Shown: in pieces, positions 1-9,187 of the stretch
Layout of the letters: every line of letters starts with the position of its first letter
Position numbering within the stretch: position 1 is the first letter of the stretch
Assembly: GCF_000350225.1 (NCBI RefSeq)
Contig: NW_005178978.1
Span: 199,064 to 233,686, forward strand
Length of the DNA stretch: 34,623 bases
Direction: 5' to 3'
DNA from: Chondrus crispus
Lineage: Eukaryota; Rhodophyta; Florideophyceae; Gigartinales; Gigartinaceae
The notes under the pieces: model-generated
What the model was told of the DNA's origin: nothing
Seen by the model: only the letters and a program-made list of their open reading frames with translations
Databases searched by the model: none
Translations under genes and position numbers: made by a program

Positions 1-169
1 GATTGGAAAAGAAAAAACAGTATGGGGTCGGGGCACACGGTGTGAATATTTGCACAGTTTTAATTTTTAATTATTTTATTTAGTTAATTAGTTGGCATTA
101 ATTTTGCTGACACTACATTAGATCTAGGATCTAGCGCCGCGAGCTACTGTAGAGGCTCCGGCGGGGCGA

Positions 170-175
170 TATATA
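170..175 (+). promoter_or_regulatory. TATA box of the 5' LTR
   Basis: TATATA sits in the context GGGGCGATATATACC. It is perfectly conserved in the other two LTRs (13295-13300 and 27715-27720), at about 220 bp from the LTR start. Transcription would be expected about 30 bp downstream, giving a long R-U5 region of about 800 bp. The start site is inferred, not seen. Confidence 0.6.
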
Positions 176-387
176 CCTTAGCCCTCTGACCACCAAGTCA
201 GTAAAGGTAACCCGAGTTGCCAGAGTCTGATATCGCCTTGGTTGAAGTCCGTCTTTTACAAGACATTCCCTTTAACTACAGATTACTTTATCCTTTGCGC
301 TCGGGGGTCCCCTTTTTTCCTTATCAATTTTCCTTTGTTTCCCTATCCCTTTCTATCCCTAATTCTACCTATTTTTCCCTTATCTTG

Positions 388-701
388 TGTTGGTGCCATC
401 GGCCTCGGTTGCGACCGAACCGATGTAGGTGTTTCGAGCCATCGGGCGACACAGTTGACGTAGCGCTGCTACTGTGACCCATTTTCCAACGGAGACTGTT
501 GCAACGACGTCTCCCTCGAAGGGCTCCGTCGTAGTACGAGCCAGTGTTGGTACCATCGGTGTCGGTTGCGACCGAACCGGTGTAGGTGTTTCGACCCATC
601 GGGCGGCACGGTTGACGTAGCGCTGCTACTTTCATTTCATCCCGTCGGGCTGCGTTGCGACGCCCCCGTCGAAGGCCTTGTCGCGTCACAAGGTGTCGAA
701 G
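388..701 (+). repeat. Internal tandem duplication inside the LTR (two units of about 157 bp)
   Basis: Unit 1 starts at 388 and unit 2 at 545, both with TGTTGGT followed by a CATCGG box, a GGTTGCGACCGAACCG box and a GACGTAGCGCTGCTACT box in the same order. The copies have drifted but are easily aligned. The same duplication is present at 13513 in the 3' LTR and, more diverged, in the LTR of element B (from about 27918), so it predates the split of the two lineages. Confidence 0.7.
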
Positions 702-1020
702 AAGCTCAACGACCATTGGCCTTACAACTCACTGGAACCGGGGTACCTACGTACGCGCCCCACCCCACCCCACACTCGTCGAGCAGATCTCTTCGCAAGT
801 CTCTACCACACCGATCCCGGGCCGGGCTGTTTCTCTGTGCCCCCCCCCCCTATCAGGGATCTGGGCTACTACGAGTCGCAAGCTCGTTTAAACGGAGAAG
901 GGAGAGTCGGACACTCCGTAGCCCTGTGCCATCGGCAGATCTTCTTTTTGCTGCTGTTGTTGTTTTTGCTGGACCATCGGACCGCGGTCTCTGCCCGACA
1001 GGCGCATTGCACTACAAAAG

Positions 1021-1036
1021 TGGTCCCCCGACCTAG
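1021..1036 (+). other. Primer-binding site of element A
   Basis: Four bases (AAAG) after the LTR end comes TGGTCCCCCGACCTAG. It starts with TGG, the complement of a tRNA 3' CCA end, as expected for minus-strand priming. Element B has TGGTCTCCCAACCTAG at the same offset (14556-14571). The two sites differ at two positions. I do not assign the tRNA. Confidence 0.75.
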
Positions 1037-1109
1037 AATTTTGCGTACTGAAGACCAGACCTAGAAACTGCGTAAGCTGAAAAGAACTACAGGAGTTTTC
1101 TCTGCGACG

Positions 1110-1159
1110 TAAGTTTATTCAGGTGCTGTAGCGTTTTCTATTTTTTTCTTTGTGTTAAG
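1110..1159 (+). other. Candidate short intron in the gag leader of element A
   Basis: A perfect donor GTAAGT at 1110 is followed by a T-rich stretch and an acceptor-like TGTGTTAAG ending at 1159, 24 bp before the gag ATG. Element B has a similar arrangement at the same place (14650-14697, GTAACG to TTTTGTGTAG). An AAG acceptor is unusual but used. Splicing would not change the Gag protein; it would only alter the leader. Confidence 0.4.
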
Positions 1160-1183
1160 TTAAATTCTTTTTTGAAACGAACC

Positions 1184-3187
1184 ATGTCGACCAGCGCACC
1201 CGGGGACGTCGGTCCCGGGGCGAGCAGAGTCGGATCGGCAAGGGCGTCGAGGATCCGGCGAGGTCCTCGCACCCGAAGCCAGGCCAATACGGCCACGGAT
1301 CACGAAGGTCAAGAATCCCCGACGGGGATTGACGCCGACAAGGATAATCTATCCTACAGGTTCGAGAAGATGGGCGAGGAAATTCGCCAAGAGATGACGA
1401 AAAATCTCGAGGCTGAATTAGCCCTCGTCCGGAAGCAGCTGGAGTTGCAAGCATCCGAGTTCCACGCCGTTTTAGGAGAACTATCGGCTCGAGTGGATCT
1501 CGTCGAGAAGGAGCGAGGTGAGGCAACCGACGGTCTGGAGCCGGAGGTCCTAGCTTCGTTGAAAAGTTCGGTCAAGGACGCAAGGCGCGGCGCGAATCAA
1601 GCTTTGGAGTCCTTGGGAAAATTTAGAAGCAGTATCGACGGCAAGTTTGACCGCGCCGCTCATCGCCTCAAGGACCTCGAACAGGTCGCCGGGCAAGAGC
1701 CGCTCCCAACGGGTCGAGAAGGCGACCGTCGATCGAAGAAGGACAAGGCCGCGGTACAGCGGAGTTCCAAGTCGAAGACTTCGAAGAAGAGTCTGCGACG
1801 CCGGAGCAAGAGTCACGGTAGTGACGAGCCGGAGGACCAAGACTCCATGACCGAGTCGAATGGCCTTTCCGAAGATGGTGACGACAGTTTGTCGAACCAT
1901 GCCAGCGATTCCGAACATCGTTCAGAAGAAGGAAAAAGAATTTCGCGGGGCAAGAAAATTACCTCCAGACGGGGCGGGATAACTTTGTCCGCCTCGCGGA
2001 GAGACAAGGACGCGGAGCCCGAAGATGTCGCAACGCGGCGCGGGCCGCGATGGGAGGAGTTGGAGGAGCTGAATCCGACCAACTACCTCTTCAAGAAATT
2101 ACTTTCGTACCGAACGTACCGTTTGAGGAACCCACAGACATATTTTTCAAGTTCCCGGCGGACCGCCGTGCGAAAAATCAGGAGAGATATTCTGCCTAAG
2201 GTGAAGAAGGACAACACGTTCACAGGTGAGGACGGAGTCCTTGTGTTGGATTTTTTGGCAAAATTAGTTCAAGAGTTCGATACTCAAGAAATGAACGAGG
2301 GGCAAGCGATCCGCTTGTTGCCCGAATTTCTAAGTGGCGTCGCCTTGAAACAATTCACTTCGGTGTCTCAGACGGCTGGGTCCCATCACGGAAAGGTGTC
2401 CGTTTGGCCGGAGGCCGTACAGTGGTTGTGGAGGAGTTTCGCAACCGACGAGGCGATCCGTCAAGCAGTGCTCGCATTGCGAGAGGTTCAGCAAAGACCG
2501 TTTGAAGACGAGATGGAATTTTATATCCGTCTGACGGACGCGAGCAATCAATGTGGAAACGTATATTCGATGGAAGAACAAATGACGATGTTTATTGAAG
2601 GACTCGATTCGAGTATCAAGCTAATGGTATCTCAATACCGACAAGACAATCGGGACGTTTCGTTTTTGAGACTAGTTAATTACGCGAAGGCGCATGGCTC
2701 GGCGAGCCGCGCTAAAGACAAGAAGACCAAGAAGGTCACGATTCAGACGCCGTCGACGATCAGGGCGGGTAAGAAGCCGAGGGCTTCTTATCCCGGTCGC
2801 AAAAGTCATGCCGCCGTCTACTTAGCCGAGTCAATCTCTGCGTCAGATGAGTGCGGTGCGCACGGAGACAGCGAAAGTCAGTACGAAGGAGCATTGGTAG
2901 CGGAAGGCAATTTTATTGAGCCATCGGAGGGCTACGGACACGAGGACTACGGGGCAAGCGGGTCGTCAACTTTACCGACGCCCACATACACGACGGAGAC
3001 GTTTTCAGAGCCCACGAATCCCGTGATGATGTTCCGGGGGCGCAGCCACACGCCGGCGTCGCGCATTCCGATGGAAGACAAGGGTACGACGTTTCGAAGG
3101 CCAGGCTGGATGGGAAGGCCGCAACATCAAGGAAGGCTGCCGGCCCGTGGAGGACCTAGGCCGCAATATCCCGTCAAGAAGCACTGA
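1184..3187 (+). CDS. gag: Gag polyprotein of element A (up to in-frame UGA)
   Basis: This is the structural protein that forms the particle and packages element RNA. It is 667 residues from the ATG at 1184, which is preceded by AACC; the frame is also open a few codons upstream but without an ATG. The first 330 residues are charged, with a predicted coiled coil near residues 60-140 and Ser/Lys/Arg-rich stretches. Residues about 350-515 look like the retrotransposon capsid domain (Retrotrans_gag): a conserved Trp near residue 407, then a QRPFEDEMEFYIRL segment and a FIEGLDSSIK segment. A basic tract follows (KDKKTKKV). The zinc knuckle expected at the end is missing here and lies just after the UGA at 3185-3187. 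Element B encodes the same length of 667 residues, with about 95% identity. Confidence 0.88.
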   Translation: MSTSAPGDVGPGASRVGSARASRIRRGPRTRSQANTATDHEGQESPTGIDADKDNLSYRFEKMGEEIRQEMTKNLEAELALVRKQLELQASEFHAVLGELSARVDLVEKERGEATDGLEPEVLASLKSSVKDARRGANQALESLGKFRSSIDGKFDRAAHRLKDLEQVAGQEPLPTGREGDRRSKKDKAAVQRSSKSKTSKKSLRRRSKSHGSDEPEDQDSMTESNGLSEDGDDSLSNHASDSEHRSEEGKRISRGKKITSRRGGITLSASRRDKDAEPEDVATRRGPRWEELEELNPTNYLFKKLLSYRTYRLRNPQTYFSSSRRTAVRKIRRDILPKVKKDNTFTGEDGVLVLDFLAKLVQEFDTQEMNEGQAIRLLPEFLSGVALKQFTSVSQTAGSHHGKVSVWPEAVQWLWRSFATDEAIRQAVLALREVQQRPFEDEMEFYIRLTDASNQCGNVYSMEEQMTMFIEGLDSSIKLMVSQYRQDNRDVSFLRLVNYAKAHGSASRAKDKKTKKVTIQTPSTIRAGKKPRASYPGRKSHAAVYLAESISASDECGAHGDSESQYEGALVAEGNFIEPSEGYGHEDYGASGSSTLPTPTYTTETFSEPTNPVMMFRGRSHTPASRIPMEDKGTTFRRPGWMGRPQHQGRLPARGGPRPQYPVKKH

Positions 3188-3469
3188 CTGGTGTGCTATC
3201 ATTGTTATGAAAAGAGGCACGCCGCACCAACGTGCATACTTTCCCTCCGGGAAATGCATCGAGTTTTGGAAAATTATGAGGCGTTGTCTCCGATGGAGAG
3301 GTTAGGAATACCATCGACAAGCTACCTGAAGGTCAAGAATTGGTTCGATTCGCAGACTGCGAGCACGCCGAGTGCTTCAACGCCGAGGCCGAACCAACCC
3401 TTCAGAGGGCCTGCCGCGGGGCCCGCGTCGTCGGACGTGAGAAGGGTCCCGCAGCGGCAGGAAAACTAG
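3188..3469 (+). CDS. gag: In-frame Gag extension carrying the CCHC zinc knuckle (needs UGA readthrough)
   Basis: Directly after CAC-UGA the same frame continues CUG-GUG and is open for 93 codons to a UAG at 3467-3469. At 3194-3235 it encodes a perfect retroviral zinc knuckle, Cys-X2-Cys-X4-His-X4-Cys, which binds RNA in the nucleocapsid. A Pro/Ser-rich tail follows. There is no ATG before the knuckle, so it can only be made as a C-terminal extension of Gag, by readthrough of UGA, or else it is lost. Element B has the identical arrangement (UGA-CUG at 16716-16721, open to 17000) with only a handful of residue changes. UGA followed by CU is a known leaky context in other systems; its use here is inferred. 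Confidence 0.75.
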   Translation: MVCYHCYEKRHAAPTCILSLREMHRVLENYEALSPMERLGIPSTSYLKVKNWFDSQTASTPSASTPRPNQPFRGPAAGPASSDVRRVPQRQEN

Positions 3470-3635
3470 AGAGAGGAATCTCGCATGAGTCGCGAGAGGC
3501 ACAGGGTCGACGTACTGTGCCCGGGGCTCAGCCCCGTTCCCCGGCTCTAAAGGAAAAATTTGGCCCCGATGAGGAGGTTGATGGGTGGGTGGATAAGCCA
3601 AGCCCCCCAGAGGGCCAGCTCAAGTCAAGAAAATT
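3470..3635 (+). other. gag-pol junction of element A
   Basis: There is no frame that runs from Gag into Pol. The Gag frame ends at the UAG at 3467. A 21-codon AUG frame (3485-3550) follows and is conserved in length in element B. A third frame is open from about 3340 to a TGA at 3637-3639, and that stop overlaps the start of the Pol frame in the sequence AAAATTTTGAGC. The Pol frame opens after a TAA at 3594. Recoding or reinitiation is needed to express Pol; no polypyrimidine tract supports splicing here. Confidence 0.5.
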
Positions 3636-5501
3636 TTGAGCCGAGCCAGAGATCATCCGTTGGAAGAAGTTCGAAGACCCTGGTATAGGGTTAAGCGAAG
3701 GGAGTGTCCCGAGAAGATTTTAGTTCTTGCGCGAAAAAACTATAAAGTTTACGCGGACATTGGACCAACAGTTCGATTGATGAGCCGGGTGTTGTCTGTA
3801 TTAGACACCGGCGCGGGACCAAACCTTGTGCGAAAACCGGAACTCCCGGCTCGAATGGAATCTCTAGTGTCGTACGGACCGACCCAAGACATTGGCGACG
3901 CGAATAACAGGCCACTCCAGACTCTCGGAACCATCAAGATGCCCGTGAGACTTGGACGATTTGTGGCTGCCGCCGATTTTATTGTGTGCGAAAAGCTCGC
4001 GGTACCGCTAATTCTAGGCGCGGACTACTGTGACCGGTTTGTGGAAGCAATCTATCCAAGGAAGAAAACGGTTGAGTTGGCGGATTTCTCGGAGGTTCCG
4101 ATAGTTAGGCGGTTCTCGACGAGAAAAAGGAAGAAGAATCTCGTCCCGGGAGAGGACGAGAACGATGGAAAGGTGGAGCGCATTTCCCCTAAGGTGAAAG
4201 TGGTAAGAGCCACGACTATCGAGCTAGGGACGCAACGCGTCGTGGAATGCACCTCGAAGAGGGCGGGCTTGATTGTGTTTCAGCCGTACTCGTCGTTGTA
4301 CGAAAGGCACGGGTTGACGTGCACAAATGGTGTCGTTCAGGTTGAGCCTGACAGGCCATTTTGTTCACTCGTTGCGAATTTTAGGACGTACCCTGTCAGG
4401 GTGCAAAAAGGCCAAGTCGTGGCAGAATTATTACCGCATCCGAGAGCCGCGCTCGAGAGCAAAACCACCATTGGTGAAGTTCTCGGAATTCAAGAAAGGA
4501 AGAAGGAAATTTTTCCTAATTCCACCAAGACGCCTAAGGGCGAGACAAGATGCGAACCGTCAGAGCAAGCGCGCGAGGACCAGCCAGGAGAACGGTCGAG
4601 TGGGCTCTCTGCGACGGCATCGTCGAAGCCAGAGCAGCGGATTGAGCCTCCACCGCCGGACGTGGAGGACCTCGACCTGAGCCACGTGCCGGACCGGCTG
4701 CGCGAGCGGTTCCGTTGGATGTTGAAGAAGTATTCAAGGATGTGGGATGGGACGCTCAGTGAAATTAATACCACAGTCCATCGGATCGAGTTGATCCCCG
4801 AGACTCATCCCATCGCACAAGCCCGGTATCGGGCCGGGCCTAAAGCCCGCGAAGTAGAAGATGCAGAGGTGCAGAAGATGTTAGAGGCAGGAGTGATAGA
4901 ACCAGCGCAGTCAGAATGGGCGTCGCCCATGTTGCTGGTGCCCAAGCCGGACGGGTCAATGCGTTTTTGCGTAGACAGCTGCAGGCTGAACGCAGTGACG
5001 GTGAAGGACACGTACCCTTTACCACGCATGGATGAGTGTCTAGACTCGCTTGGTGACACCAAGGTTTTCTCCGCGTTGGACGCGATTTCGGGATATTGGC
5101 AGATGCCTATCCCTGAGCGCGACCGCGACAAGACCGCATTTTCGTGTCACTCAGGTCTGTATCGCTTCTCAAGAATGCCCTTCGGGCTAACCAACGCGCC
5201 AGCGACGTTCCAGAGAGCAATGGATATCCTGCTCTCCCCGTTCCGTTGGAAATGCTGTTTGGTGTATCTGGATGACATAATAATTTTTAGCAAGTCGTGG
5301 GAGGAGCACATCGTGCATGTGGATGAAATACTTTCCGTATTGGAAACGGCAGGTGTCAAGCTCAAGCTTCGCAAGTGCGAATTTTTCGTGGAAAAGATCA
5401 AGTACCTGGGCCATGTCGTCCGCCCAGGTACTCTAGAAGTCGATGTCGCGCGAACTGCCGCGTTGGAACAAGTGCGGTACCCGCGAACACAGACAGCTTA
5501 G
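3597..5501 (+). pseudogene. pol: Pol of element A, part 1: protease and reverse transcriptase
   Basis: This frame encodes the aspartic protease that cuts Gag-Pol and the reverse transcriptase that copies element RNA. The protease active site is DTGAG, with its Asp codon at 3804. The RT has the SGYWQM and MPFGLTNAP motifs and the catalytic YLDD at 5265-5276, followed by IIIFS. The first AUG (3780) is only eight codons before the protease Asp, so it is not a credible start. Odd points: the usual VDYRRLN motif reads VDSCRLN (near 4972-4995), and a 2-base deletion near 5491-5498, relative to element B, throws the frame into a TAG at 5499-5501, in the RT connection region. Confidence 0.88.
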
Positions 5502-6200
5502 AAGCTTCCTGGGACTTTGCAATGTCTACCGCAGGTTCGTTCCGCATTATGCGAAAATTGCGCAGCCTTTAAACCAACTGTTGAAGAAAGGACAACCGGT
5601 CCAGTTGGAAGGATTCGACGAACCGTGCAAGAAAGCTTTTCATAAGCTCAAAGACGCCATCTTGGCACCGCCGGTGTTGGCGCTGCCGAAGAAGGACCTA
5701 CCCTACTCGGTAGATACCGATGCAAGCGACTATCAAATCGGCGCTGCATTATTTCAAACACACCTGGATGCGCAACGCAAACCCATCGGGTTCTTTTCAA
5801 GAACGTTAGCCGCAGCCGAGAGAAACTATTCTGTATCAGAAAAAGAATGTCTAGCGGTAATTTGGGCCGGACAGACTTTAAGACCATATCTATATGGCGA
5901 GCACTTCATCGTGCATACCGACCATGCCTCATTGAGGTGGTTGATGAACGTAACCGACCCCAGCGGGAGATTAATCCGATGGAGGCTCCGCCTCTCGGAA
6001 TTTGATTTCGAAATCAAGTACAAAAAGAGAAAGGCTAACAGCCAGGCGGACGCTTTGTCAAGGTTGCGGACCGCAGGAGAAACCGTCGACGAAATCGACG
6101 ACGAAATCCCATGCTTTACGGCCGAACCGGCCGAGGGTACAGTGGAGGACGAGGAAAGTTTTGACGCGATAGACGACATCCCCGCTCTTGAGAGGGGACC
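5497..6200 (+). pseudogene. pol: Pol of element A, part 2: RT connection and RNase H (shifted frame)
   Basis: The reading resumes in another frame with the LRSFLGLCNVYRRF motif typical of the RT connection in Ty3/gypsy elements, then RNase H, which removes the RNA template. RNase H landmarks are the DTDAS motif near 5713, SEKECLAVIW near 5840, and VHTDHASLRW near 5913, which together supply the Asp-Glu-Asp residues. It continues to the linker motif NSQADALSRL. A 1-base deletion near 6191-6198 relative to element B shifts the frame again. The two deletions together remove three bases, so integrase returns to the original protease-RT frame. Confidence 0.85.
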
Positions 6201-7928
6201 GCCCCTGATCGCCACGATCAATTCCAAGCTGTCACTCCGGAGGAGCTCATTAGCGAGCAAGCCGTCGACCCCTTCTGCAATCGCATCAAGGAAGAAATGG
6301 ACGCCGGAAAGGTGAGAACGTTCAGCGTGGAGACGGAGGAACTCGAAGGAACTCTATGCCGTACTGCAGCGGAGTTTGTACAAGTGGTGATACCACAATC
6401 ATTAAGGGACCGCGTCCTAGGGTTGAGCCACTGCGCAAAATTGGCAGGCCACCCGAGAGGCAGGAAACTTTACAAGACGTTGAGAAGATATTTTTATTGG
6501 CCTACGATGGCCCTAGACTGCTATACAGTCGCGAAGAATTGCGCCGCATGTGCGCGGGAAAGGGTGAAGTTAAGAAAAAACACGAGGGAAATGAAGCTGT
6601 TCACGCCCAAAGCCCCGCTGAAGTTTGTCGCCATCGACATCCTCGGCGAGTTAATTACAACTAAACGAGGGAATCGGTATATTCTCGTGATCAGCGATCG
6701 ATACTCGAAACTGGTACGAACCGTACCGTTGAAGAAGATATCAGCTGCACACATCGCACAAGCCTTCGTTCACCATTGGGTATTCGTGTACGGTCCGCCG
6801 GTCAAGCTGCTGTCCGAAAATGGGACACAGTTCACGGCCCGGTTCTTTCAGAACGTCTGTCGAATTCTCGGCATACGCAATGTGTTCACGACTACGTACC
6901 ACCCGCAAGCCAACGGCCAAGTTGAGAGGTTTAACCGCACGCTGACTTCCGCGTTGCGAAAATATGTTGGAGAGCATCCCAAGGACTGGGACCTATTTAG
7001 CGACGCTGTGACGTTCGCATACAACACGCAAGTTCATCGAACTACGAACATCGCGCCCTTCGAGCTAGTGTTAGCTCGGGCGCCGAGAAGCATTGCGTTA
7101 CAAGCGCAGCCAAGTTTGGAAGGATTTAGCTCGAATCGAGCGTATTACCTGAAATGGCAGTCGTGGTTGGAAAGCCTGATGAAAGGCGCTGGTAAGAGCC
7201 TGCGAAAAGAACAAGCGCGCTACAAGCGAAACTTTAACGCAAGGCTTCGCAAACCGAAGTATGACATCCCTTCAGGATCCTACGTTTTTCTCCGGAAGGA
7301 ACAGGGGACGGCAACAGAACCTAGACACAAGCTGGCACAAGTTGCCACGGGACCGTATGCAGTCAAGAAATCATATAAGAACACGGTTGTCATCGCCATA
7401 GGCGACCAAGAAGAACGCGTGTCGCGAGATGGAGTCGAATTAGCCCCTAGTCCCATGGACTACATGCCGATATCAGGCCTACGACAGGCTCTACAGTTCC
7501 TCAGCGGACGCGAGGGGAATCAAGAACGCGACGCGATGGAGAGTGAGGAAGGTCCTCCTACGCGAGCGCAGATGTTAGAGGACGAGGAAGATGTTGTCAG
7601 TCGAAACCCGTCAGCGGAGATACCGCAAGACTTACGGAGGACAAGTAATTCAGAAGAGTTGGAGGAGTCGGAGAATCTTCAGGAGGGGGAAGAAATTATC
7701 CCCAGACGCGAGGAAGAAAATGAGAATGCCGAGTACGTTATAGAAAAGATCATCGATCACGGGTATCAAGATGAGGAATTAGTCCTCAGGGTGAAATGGT
7801 ATGGATATGAGACGAAGGACGCGACGTGGGAACCAGTCGCGCAATTACCGCGCAGCGCCGAGGTGAGATATTTCCGAAGGAAGCAGTTATCCTTGCCGCC
7901 GCAAGTCGGACGCGCCCAAGCAGGGTAA
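6201..7928 (+). pseudogene. pol: Pol of element A, part 3: integrase with C-terminal chromodomain
   Basis: Integrase inserts the DNA copy into the genome; the chromodomain steers it by binding modified histones. The order is an HHCC zinc finger (two His near 6429-6450 and CAAC near 6541), a D,D35E core, a basic C-terminal domain, and a chromodomain at about 7733-7870 with the YVIEKIID and VKWYGY...TWEP landmarks. The first core Asp is at 6636 (AIDIL) and the Glu at 6924 (QVERF). The second core Asp is changed to Glu: the codon at 6816-6818 is GAA, giving SENGTQF, where element B has SDNGTQF. With 35 residues to the final Glu, the spacing is right. This change should abolish strand transfer. 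The frame ends with TAA at 7926. Confidence 0.9.
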
Positions 7929-8331
7929 CACCCGTTGGGATGTCGTCAAGTTGGAATTGGTACTTTGAGACGCGGCACGAAGACAGGGAGGAGTGGTGCT
8001 CACAGGAGTCGGGACAGCAGAGAGTAAGGAGATGGAGAGAAGAAGTGAGATAGGCAATTTTCTCTTGACCGCTGCACATGTAGAGAGCGGCGAGTGTCGC
8101 CCTCCAAAGAAATGGAGGAGTTACTGTAGTCTCCGGTGTAGATAATACGCAAATTACGTATGATCACGCGTCGCGGTCGTGCGCACGTGATATGACGTTT
8201 GGATCAGTGATCCGCCCCGGTCCAATTTGATTTGATGAAAATTTTATGGGGCATTTTAAGAATAGACAAACGGACAATTGTCGCACGGGAAAATGCGAAA
8301 CACAGAAGTAGAAGTGCAGTGTGAATTTTAA

Positions 8332-9163
8332 CGAAAGTTAAGGGAACGGTACCGCTGGTCGAGAGTACAGGACGTGGAGATATTCGCGAAGTCAAGTTCG
8401 AGCATCTGCGACGGGCTGCAACACGCCACCGACGCCGCCCGTGCTTCGACTGAGTCGCAAGGAAGTCCTGATGGGAACGCCGATGACGTACAGCAGTCTT
8501 GCGCGCGGTACCACTTCTAACGGGTTTCTGATTTTCCTTTGTCATCAATGTTTTTGTTTTGTTTGTATCGCTCAACAGGACCTCGTTACTGAGGAATAGT
8601 AGAAGGAAATAGATCGTCTGGTAGACGACCGACGATCGTCGCAAAAAGACTTCAGACAAGCATGCGAGGAGGCACAAAACGACGCCCCGCGTCGCGGGCT
8701 GTTCGCAATTGAGGGCGAGCCGAAGAAGCAACACCGTGTCGCAAGCTCATGGTATCACGCGAGCAATTACATGACTGACTTCGTCACCGACGAGAAGGTT
8801 AATGTGTCAACACAATCAGAAAGGATGGGTTTCACCGCGTGCACATTCTTTTCGTCCCACGAGCGACCTATGTACCCGCCTACCCCCCAAGTCCTTCTTT
8901 CTCTTCTTTTGCTTTTGTTTTGTTTTCGTTTTCTGTCTTTTTTTCGTTTCTTTTGTGACATGCAGGGCATAGACCCCGAACCACGGGGAGCGGAAAGAAA
9001 GCCACGCGATGTGCGCCGGTCAACGTCCTTGCGACGAAGACTTGCGAACCGACGATCGCCACTAATCTACAACGCGTTGGTTCAAGCAGAGACGGAGAGC
9101 CAAGTGCCTGTTCGTTTTGCAAGGACGCCAAATTGCGAGACTCCCTGTGCCTGTCAGGAATAA
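8332..9163 (+). pseudogene. Coding-like plus-strand tract 1 in the spacer of element A
   Basis: I do not recognise a family. Frame 8332-8520 and frame 8603-9163 are open and have a coding-like mix of residues. The second runs 187 codons before a TAA, and two adjacent TAGs (8597-8602) stand just before it. Between the two lies a T-rich stretch ending in CTCAACAG at about 8578, a good splice acceptor. A second such stretch ends in GACATGCAG near 8965. In the unspliced reading, that T-rich stretch would encode a very hydrophobic run of about 20 residues, resembling a membrane segment. Either this is an intron-split gene, or the remnant of one. The neighbouring 7929-8331 holds nothing I can identify. 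Confidence 0.35.
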
Positions 9164-9187
9164 TGTGCTGCGTGAGGAGCTGGAAGG

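Larger units (their letters stand above)
1..1016 (+). repeat. 5' LTR of element A (partial at left)
   Basis: It is repeated at 13073-14138. It ends in ATTGCACTACA at 1006-1016, which is the perfect inverted complement of TGTAGTGCAAT, the start of the two LTRs whose left ends are visible (13073 and 27495). The LTR start would lie roughly 50 bp left of the window. Positions 1-40 are purine-rich and match the equivalent part of the 3' LTR poorly, whereas the match from 41 on is about 99%. Either the first 40 bp are rearranged or the left part of U3 has been replaced. Confidence 0.9.

Noticed and set aside
217..1064. Overlapping short reading frames inside the LTR, repeated at 13342-14188 and partly in the LTR of element B
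   Set aside because: They lie in the LTR, in several frames at once, and keep their sequence only because the LTRs are near-identical. Indels in the C-run shift them.
3185..3187. Idea that UGA is a sense codon in this genome
   Set aside because: The antisense gene of A and pol of B both end at UGA, and there are no conserved internal UGAs in the transposase.
3438..3620. Splicing from gag to pol (GTGAGAAGG as donor, GGGCCAG as acceptor)
   Set aside because: No polypyrimidine tract before pol and weak donors; the joined frames do not agree between the two elements.
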